Both the position numbers and the translations under genes were made by a program. The notes beneath the pieces are model-generated. The model made no database searches and was not told where the DNA came from. It saw nothing but the letters and a program-made list of their open reading frames with translations. This document shows positions 14,471 through 19,349 of a DNA stretch of 19,349 nucleotides, one piece after another. Numbering within the stretch: the first letter of the stretch is position 1; the number at the start of each line of letters is the position of its first letter. The DNA is taken from contig CAZHHH010000043.1 in assembly GCA_964532085.1 (NCBI GenBank), positions 1 through 19,349 of the forward strand. The letters are read 5' to 3'. This stretch comes from CAZHHH01 sp964532085 (GTDB lineage Bacteria > Bacteroidota > Bacteroidia > Bacteroidales > Marinilabiliaceae).

Positions 14471-14652
14471 ATAAACGTATTGAAAATGAGGCTTTTGTAT
14501 TTTGGTATCTAACAGCAATTCTTGATTTAAATAATGAATGATATTAAAAAAATAATGTTGATTCAATTAAAGTAAGATATACACGAAAGATAAATATGAC
14601 AACTTGAAAGACGTTGCAAAGTTTGCAAGATGGGCGAGAGATAATTAATAAA

Positions 14653-14692
14653 GACAAAAATAGAATATTTTATCAATTATAGCGCATCATTT
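14653..14692 (+). repeat. 40-bp direct repeat, copy 2
   Basis: It matches 14234-14273 in the same orientation at 39 of 40 positions and lies 70-109 bp upstream of the CvpA-family gene. The two copies start 419 bp apart. Confidence 0.9.
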
Positions 14693-14735
14693 TTATTAAC
14701 TACTATAAGATTTTAAAAGTTTGAACCTTTTTTGC

Positions 14736-14743
14736 TATTTTTG
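14736..14743 (+). promoter_or_regulatory. Candidate -7 element of the CvpA-family gene
   Basis: TATTTTTG matches TAnnTTTG, 18 nt before the ATG. A TTTG at 14720-14723 is nearby, but the spacing (12 nt) is shorter than the usual -33/-7 distance. Confidence 0.4.
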
Positions 14744-14761
14744 AAATAGAATTTATTTATT

Positions 14762-15259
14762 ATGGAGACTTTTGATTTTGTAGCTGGTGCTATTTTACTC
14801 TTTTTTCTGTTTAAAGGATTGAAGAACGGATTTATTATTGAACTTGCCTCAACCGTTGCAATTATTCTGGGGATAATATTAGCAACTACATTTTCTGGTG
14901 TTGTGGCAGATTGGTTATCTGAATATATAACTACGCAATTTATTACTGTAATAGCTTTTGTTTTAGTTGTAATAGCCACTATAATTGGCGTAAAAATTAT
15001 AGCAAAACTCCTAGATAAATTCATAAGAGCAATTGCACTTGGTGGACTGAATAGAATTGCAGGTGCAATTTTTGGAACTTTAAAAGCTGCCTTTATTCTT
15101 AGTGCGATTTTATTGTTGATAAATATGTTCGGCTTTGCTGATGACTGGTTCTCTGAAGAAATGAAAGAAAACTCTCTCCTCTATAATAAAATAGAAAACT
15201 TAGCCCCAAAAACGTTAGAAATATTCAATATTGACCAGAAACATTTGGTGTTCAATTAA
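14762..15259 (+). CDS. CvpA family membrane protein
   Basis: A 165-residue inner-membrane protein with four hydrophobic segments (about 4-20, 25-48, 60-80 and 100-121). It begins with the CvpA-like pattern FDFVAGAILLFFLFKGLKNGF (4-24), and the central loop reads LLDKFIRAIALGGLNRIAGA (82-101), closely matching the conserved LNRxxGxxxG region of the family. CvpA was named for colicin V production in E. coli and is linked to envelope stress; in Bacteroidota the biochemical role is not established. The C-terminal tail (130-165) is soluble and probably cytoplasmic or peripheral. It stands alone: divergent from frr across 560 bp of repeats and convergent with the CcsBA gene across 266 bp. Confidence 0.88.
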   Translation: METFDFVAGAILLFFLFKGLKNGFIIELASTVAIILGIILATTFSGVVADWLSEYITTQFITVIAFVLVVIATIIGVKIIAKLLDKFIRAIALGGLNRIAGAIFGTLKAAFILSAILLLINMFGFADDWFSEEMKENSLLYNKIENLAPKTLEIFNIDQKHLVFN

Positions 15260-15262
15260 TTA

Positions 15263-15304
15263 TCAATTATTAATGTACAATGATCAATTATCAATGTACA
15301 ATGA
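15263..15304 (+). repeat. Two adjacent 21-bp tandem repeats
   Basis: The units 15263-15283 and 15284-15304 differ at one base (the unit begins TCAATTAT and ends AATGTACAATGA). They begin 3 nt after the CvpA-family stop. Repeats of the CAATTATCAATGTACAATG type are common in Bacteroidota intergenic DNA. Confidence 0.85.
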
Positions 15305-15323
15305 TTCACAAATTCGAAAATAA

Positions 15324-15387
15324 ACGCAGAGGCGCAGAGGACGCAAAGAGTTTCTTTTTATTTCTCTGCGCTCTTAGTCTTTGCGGT
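15324..15387. repeat. Imperfect long inverted repeat, CGCAGAG/CTCTGCG type
   Basis: The left arm (15324-15350) contains CGCAGAG twice and CGCAAAG; the right arm (15363-15387) contains CTCTGCGCTC and CTTTGCGGT. Aligned as a hairpin they pair over roughly 20 of 25 positions around an AT loop. It is much richer in GC than its surroundings. In the spacer between two convergent genes it could stop transcription from both sides. Confidence 0.65.
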
Positions 15388-15447
15388 AAAAAAATGTATA
15401 AATCCGACTTTCATCTTCCCACTTATCATCACCTATTTCTCATTGTT

Positions 15448-15466
15448 CCCTTCGACAAGATCAGGG
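15448..15466. repeat. CCCTTCGACAAG-type palindromic repeat
   Basis: CCCTTCGACAAGATCAGGG differs by one base from the CCCTTCGACAAGCTCAGGG sequence that recurs in intergenic DNA of many bacterial genomes. The outer CCCT and AGGG are inverted. Confidence 0.55.
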
Positions 15467-15471
15467 CATCG

Positions 15472-15524
15472 CATTGTAGATTGCTCATTCATTCTGTTCA
15501 TTGTTCATTGTAGATTGTCCATTG
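15472..15524 (-). repeat. CATTGTAGATTG / TTCATTG short repeat cluster
   Basis: CATTGTAGATTG occurs at 15472-15483 and 15506-15517; between them are TTCATT and GTTCATTGTTCATTG motifs. Read on the other strand this is the ACAATGAACAATG type of intergenic repeat. It ends just before the stop codon of the CcsBA gene. Confidence 0.6.
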
Positions 15525-15525
15525 A

Positions 15526-18372
15526 TTAAAATATTTTCTGCATAATAACAACCGTATTAGTAACAAGAACATTAAAATTCTTTTGATAAATAAAGTTATC
15601 TGGCAATGTGGAGACAAATTCTCTAACCTCTTCTTCTGTCATATCAATCCCTGCATTGAAAAGTACAAAGCCGTTAGTGTTCACATTTTTTTCTAACATC
15701 TGCCAGAATTTTGGGTCATAGAATTTTTTAGGAACTGTAATATCAATAAAAATATCGATAATTATTAAATCAAAAGTATCATCATACTTTTCCGCATAAT
15801 CCCACGCATCAATGCAGATAATATCTAACATTTCGTCACTATCCACATCAAATTCTTTTTTCGCTATATCTACGACTAACGGGTCTAGTTCAACAGCTGT
15901 GATATGACCGTTATAATTATATTTTTCTCTTAGAGAGCCAATTATTGAGCCGCCACCCATACCTAAAAGCAATATAGATTTAGCATTGGATACAGGAATT
16001 AAATCTAATCCATACTCTAATACATCAACTAAGGTGCCGTATGAGTAATTAGTGTTCGGTGTGTTGAGAAGTTTTTTCCCATCGCTTAAAATAATCTTTA
16101 GCTTACCGTTTATGTCAGATTTGTAAACCTTGATAATCTCCCCTTCTTTTCTCCAAGCTAGAATAAACAGTACAAATACAACAGCTATTGCATAATATGC
16201 AAACTTTGGAAATGGCATAACATCGCCAGAACCATAAGAGTGCAGACCGCTTAAATAATAATTTACACCTAAATAGGTCATTATTACCGATGCTATGGAT
16301 ACCACTGATGCAATATTGTAGGTCAGTTTTCCTTTCCAGCCAGGTATCAATCGAAGATGGAGAACCAGTGCATAAACGATAATGGTTATCAATGACCAGG
16401 TCTCTTTTGCATCCCAGCCCCAATATCTGCCCCACGACTCATTTGCCCATATTCCACCAAGGAAAGAGCCGATGGTCATTAGGTATAGGCCAACAGTTAG
16501 CGACATTTCGTTAATTGCTGTCAGCTCATCGATGGTTAATTGCAACCTCTTGAAATTTCTGTTGTTTCTGAGGCTCATTGTGATTAATGTCAAGAAACCA
16601 AGAAGTGCACCCAAAGCTAAAAAGCCGTAACCTGCTGTAATTACCGAAACGTGTAGTGTTAACCAATAGCTTTGTAAAACCGGTACTAAATTGGTAATCT
16701 CTGGATTCATCCAACTTAGATGAGCAACCATAAGCACTAAGCCTGAAAATGCTGATGCGATAGGCAACATCCAACTACTACGCCTCATCCAAAATAGTGA
16801 AGCAAAAAGTATCGCCCAACCAATAAATATCATCGATTCATAGCCGTTGCTCCACGGTGCGTGACCCGCAACATACCAGCGCAAACCTAGTCCAAAAGTA
16901 TAATAAGCAAAACCAGCTAAAATTATCCAATTGCCAACTCTGTTGACAAATCTATCATTGATTGATGGAAAAAGAAGAAGTATAAATTGATATAGTATCA
17001 ACAATCCACCTAAACCAAAAAACAGTGTCGATAACCATAAAAAGATGTTTAGCTTATTATAGAGNNNNNNNNNNNNNNNNNNNNNNNNNNNNNNNNNNNN
17101 NNNNNNNNNNNNNNNNNNNNNNNNNNNNNNNNNNNNNNNNNNNNNNNNNNNNNNNNNNNNNNNNCCTCTATAGTTCAGTATGTTATTCATAAATATCTCG
17201 TGTTCTTCTTTAACTCCTTTTTCATTGTCAATTAAAGTAACTTCACTTAAATATGAAGATGGACTTTCAGAACCAGGATATCTAGTCAAGATAAATTTGT
17301 TTAACTCGATATAAAATGGTGTAGTAATCTCTCTTGCGCCAAAACTGATTTCCAATTCTCCATTTGGCAATTTTACATTTGTTGGTTCACCAACTATACC
17401 ACTTCTGCCTAAAAGAGTAACTTCCTCTTTAATACCGTTACTCTCTATCTCAAAAATAACAGCGTGAGGTACTCCATTATCTTTACCTTCAGACGTGGTT
17501 ATTGGCAACATTTTACCTGATGGTAGATAACCATTTAATACAAATCGTAAATTTTCAAACTCATATAAAAGTCCGCTATTTAGTTCAAAAGGTTCTGTAT
17601 GTACAACTGGTTCTATGCGTGAATTACCCATCTGCATTTCAGAAAATGGCAAGTCGGTAACTATTTCAAGTGTTGAACTTCCATTTTTTCGTCTAACTAA
17701 AATATCAACATCACTGTGGCTCTCAAAACCGATAGTTTTTGATTCAAATTCGCGAATCTCTCCAGCTCTAAATACTAGTTCATCTCTTTTTGCTCTGCCT
17801 GAAAGTGTTATTAGCGTCATTGGCTCACCGCCCTCTACATTTAGCGGAGTAATTCTTGCATTGGGGATAAATGCTTTACTTTTTATCTTAATTTTTTCAC
17901 CGCCTGCTTTGATTTTTTCATTAAACTCAAATGGTGTTACAACTGATAAAAAGGTGGTTTTTGTTGTGGTTTTACTCTCTCCATTAGCTTTCCAAGTTGC
18001 TTTTACAGCTGGGTCTAGTGATAATATTGTGTTCTCTTTTTCTCCTTCTCTAATTGCCATTAAACCCTCATCACCGATGTATCTTGTTATTGCCGCACCA
18101 AGCACAATTATTATAAATGCCACGTGAAATAGGAGTACAGACCATTTTGATTTTCTCAACATTCTAAACTGCACAATAGATGCGATCATATTCACAACAA
18201 GTAGTGCAAAAATCACCTCAAACCAACGTGAATTATATACCAATGCTTTGGCTGCATCTGTTCCATAGCTGTTTTCAAGAAATGTGGCAGAACCCATCGC
18301 TACTGCCATTAATACAAACAATGACCCCATTATCCACGGGGCTGCTAAAAATTTTACAATACGTTGCATCAT
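15526..18372 (-). CDS. CcsBA cytochrome c maturation protein fused to a spermidine-synthase-like SAM domain; interrupted by an N gap
   Basis: This is one reading frame on either side of 100 N. Residues 1-402 are ResB/CcsB: membrane helices at about 10-28, 50-68 and 78-97, the conserved His83, DEGLMAIREGE (101-111) and a long periplasmic region. After the gap, residues about 437-745 are CcsA: YNKLNIF (438-444), HAPWSNGYESM (504-514), His574, the haem-handling WWD motif WANESWGRYWGWDAKETWSL (642-660) and GLHSYG (709-714). CcsBA exports haem and attaches it to apocytochromes c. Without a stop or linker the frame continues from AWRKEGEIIKV into a SAM-binding domain (about 745-948): LLGMGGGS (802-809), VELDP (827-831) and DLIIIDIF (868-875). 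That domain resembles SpeE-like proteins but lacks the DSTDP-type catalytic segment, so it is probably not an aminopropyltransferase. The gene starts 8 nt after the protease gene. Confidence 0.85.
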   Translation of the reverse strand: MMQRIVKFLAAPWIMGSLFVLMAVAMGSATFLENSYGTDAAKALVYNSRWFEVIFALLVVNMIASIVQFRMLRKSKWSVLLFHVAFIIIVLGAAITRYIGDEGLMAIREGEKENTILSLDPAVKATWKANGESKTTTKTTFLSVVTPFEFNEKIKAGGEKIKIKSKAFIPNARITPLNVEGGEPMTLITLSGRAKRDELVFRAGEIREFESKTIGFESHSDVDILVRRKNGSSTLEIVTDLPFSEMQMGNSRIEPVVHTEPFELNSGLLYEFENLRFVLNGYLPSGKMLPITTSEGKDNGVPHAVIFEIESNGIKEEVTLLGRSGIVGEPTNVKLPNGELEISFGAREITTPFYIELNKFILTRYPGSESPSSYLSEVTLIDNEKGVKEEHEIFMNNILNYRXXXXXXXXXXXXXXXXXXXXXXXXXXXXXXXXXXLYNKLNIFLWLSTLFFGLGGLLILYQFILLLFPSINDRFVNRVGNWIILAGFAYYTFGLGLRWYVAGHAPWSNGYESMIFIGWAILFASLFWMRRSSWMLPIASAFSGLVLMVAHLSWMNPEITNLVPVLQSYWLTLHVSVITAGYGFLALGALLGFLTLITMSLRNNRNFKRLQLTIDELTAINEMSLTVGLYLMTIGSFLGGIWANESWGRYWGWDAKETWSLITIIVYALVLHLRLIPGWKGKLTYNIASVVSIASVIMTYLGVNYYLSGLHSYGSGDVMPFPKFAYYAIAVVFVLFILAWRKEGEIIKVYKSDINGKLKIILSDGKKLLNTPNTNYSYGTLVDVLEYGLDLIPVSNAKSILLLGMGGGSIIGSLREKYNYNGHITAVELDPLVVDIAKKEFDVDSDEMLDIICIDAWDYAEKYDDTFDLIIIDIFIDITVPKKFYDPKFWQMLEKNVNTNGFVLFNAGIDMTEEEVREFVSTLPDNFIYQKNFNVLVTNTVVIMQKIF
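17065..17164. other. Assembly gap (100 N)
   Basis: Exactly 100 undetermined bases, the usual placeholder for a scaffold gap of unknown length. It falls in the junction between the CcsB and CcsA parts of the gene. The frame staying open across it is not evidence of its true size. Confidence 0.98.
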
Positions 18373-18380
18373 ATCCCTAA

Positions 18381-19298
18381 TTATTTTGAAAAATATCCTC
18401 TACGCCATTTTAAATTATTGGTAAAATAACCAATCAATCCTGCCAAAAGTAATAAACTTGCCAATACTAACCATAAATCAGGACGTTCTACCGCACTATC
18501 AAGTGGATTTTCATCTGGATTAATATATCTCATTACGTAAAAAACTATTAAAGACAAAAAATTATTGACAAAGTGACCAATAATTGGGTACCAAATTCTT
18601 TTACCAATAACTAAAGTATATCCAAGTGCTACTCCTAAAATCAGTCGAGGCAAAAAAGTAAAAAACTGCATATGAACAGCACTAAAAATAATTGCTGTAA
18701 CCCATACTGCAGCGTGATGATTTCTAAAAAGCTTCTTAAATGTAGGCTGTAATGCTCCTCTAAAAAGTAATTCTTCACCAACGGCAGGAATTATAGCTAT
18801 CATAAAAATATTTACCAAAATCCCACCAAAAGATTTACTATCAAGAAGAGAAAACATAGCCATTTTTGCAGCCTCTTCGGCAGAAGCCATCCACATTTCA
18901 ATATGTGCGAGTGATTCCGGCAATTTTAGGTTTATATTATAATATCCAATTAAACTCACAAGCGGCTGAATTGCAATGAATATTAAAGCTGCTACAATTG
19001 CATATCTAGCTTCAATTTTGCCAAATCGAAGCCATTTTATTGGATGCCTAGAAAAGAGATAAGCTATAATAAATGGTGGTATTACAAACATTGAAACAGA
19101 TGTGATAATCTGAAACAGTTTTAGCGTTGAGATTGAAATATCTCCTTGCATCATTGATGCGACTTCTGCAAAGCCAATAAATGGAATAGAGAGAAGCGAG
19201 AATATCGCTGTAAATAAGATTGTGGAAACTATAATCACAAAGATTATCATCAATAATCTGAAAATAGAGTGCCAATGTTTAAGTAATCCGGGTTTCAT
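18381..19298 (-). CDS. CPBP-family intramembrane metalloprotease (CAAX protease-like, Abi)
   Basis: A 305-residue polytopic inner-membrane protein with about eight hydrophobic segments. The CPBP motifs are intact: VGEELLFRGAL (173-183) with Glu175, Glu176 and Arg180; FSAVHMQ (205-211) with His209; and GHFVNNF (241-247) with His242 and Asn246. These residues form the active site of glutamate/metal-type intramembrane proteases such as Rce1. In bacteria the family acts in diverse processes including bacteriocin immunity; the substrate here is unknown. The N-terminus is basic then hydrophobic (12-38) and acts as a signal anchor. It ends 8 nt before the CcsBA gene, so the two are probably in one transcript, with the promoter in or beyond the last 51 bases of the window. 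Confidence 0.9.
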   Translation of the reverse strand: MKPGLLKHWHSIFRLLMIIFVIIVSTILFTAIFSLLSIPFIGFAEVASMMQGDISISTLKLFQIITSVSMFVIPPFIIAYLFSRHPIKWLRFGKIEARYAIVAALIFIAIQPLVSLIGYYNINLKLPESLAHIEMWMASAEEAAKMAMFSLLDSKSFGGILVNIFMIAIIPAVGEELLFRGALQPTFKKLFRNHHAAVWVTAIIFSAVHMQFFTFLPRLILGVALGYTLVIGKRIWYPIIGHFVNNFLSLIVFYVMRYINPDENPLDSAVERPDLWLVLASLLLLAGLIGYFTNNLKWRRGYFSK

Positions 19299-19349
19299 TA
19301 TTTATCATTTTTAAATTTAGCAACTCTAAAAATAATATAAAATTCGTTT

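Larger units (their letters stand above)
14202..14761. other. 560-bp gene-free, repeat-rich region between frr and cvpA
   Basis: No convincing gene is present. The region holds a 40-bp direct repeat at each end, a CCCCAT/ATGGGG hairpin, a C-rich/G-rich hairpin ending in G9, and the segment 14613-14630 (GTTGCAAAGTTTGCAAGA), which resembles AACTTTGCAA-type intergenic repeats of Bacteroidota. The minus-strand frame over 14330-14566 covers these repeats and is judged non-coding. Confidence 0.7.

Noticed and set aside
14330..14566. Minus-strand open frame of 78 codons between frr and cvpA
   Set aside because: It translates across the C/G-rich hairpin and the G9 run, has no recognisable domain, and lies entirely in repeat DNA between the 40-bp direct repeats.
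15280..15513. Plus-strand open frame of 77 codons after cvpA
   Set aside because: It consists of the tandem and inverted repeats of the cvpA-ccsBA spacer; the translated sequence shows no domain.
17615..18127. Plus-strand frame of 170 codons opposite the CcsB part
   Set aside because: It is the antisense shadow of a well-supported membrane and periplasmic protein.

Overview
The window looks like chromosomal DNA of a low-GC member of the Bacteroidota, probably from a draft or metagenome assembly because it contains a run of 100 N. The evidence is: AT-rich sequence; start codons mostly lacking Shine-Dalgarno sequences; several matches to the Bacteroidota -7 element TAnnTTTG; a fused CcsB-CcsA cytochrome c maturation protein with the YNKLNIF segment typical of the phylum; an outer-membrane PagL-like protein of the long Bacteroidota type; and intergenic repeats of kinds often seen in these genomes. 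No tRNA, rRNA, CRISPR array, transposase or phage gene was found.

Layout. 1-1885 (minus): the start of a YqiA-like esterase, an apparently orphan HigA-type antitoxin and a WYL-domain regulator. 2067-5228 (plus): a PagL-like lipid A deacylase, then, behind a perfect 34-bp palindrome, a 6-phosphofructokinase with unusual substrate-discriminating residues and, 7 nt downstream, an iron-sulfur APS reductase (cysH). 5494-10602: a small surface-glycan locus in two divergent halves. Polysaccharide deacetylase and Wzx-type flippase overlap by 14 bp on the minus strand, and GT4 and GT2 glycosyltransferases lie 9 nt apart on the plus strand. 10777-13281: an unrecognised helical protein whose stop codon overlaps that of a YgjP-type metallopeptidase, then a single-domain voltage-gated cation channel with a TVEGW filter. 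13282-15525: ribosome recycling factor (frr) and a CvpA-family membrane protein embedded in repeat-rich intergenic DNA. 15526-19298 (minus): a CPBP intramembrane protease followed by the CcsBA gene.

The most unusual object is the CcsBA gene. Its reading frame runs without interruption, and without any linker, from the end of the CcsA membrane domain into about 200 residues of a spermidine-synthase-like SAM-binding domain. With both termini of CcsBA expected in the cytoplasm, the SAM domain would face the cytoplasm beside the haem exporter. The alternative is a lost stop codon or an assembly or sequencing error; the join is not near the N gap, so the gap itself does not explain it. The gap falls in the CcsB/CcsA junction and probably hides much more than 100 bases.

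Other points worth a look are the 34-bp palindrome ending 11 nt before the phosphofructokinase start, a 40-bp direct repeat (39/40 identical) bracketing 379 bp of repeat-rich DNA between frr and cvpA, a composite of four repeat types between cvpA and ccsBA, and the channel's calcium-channel-like filter.
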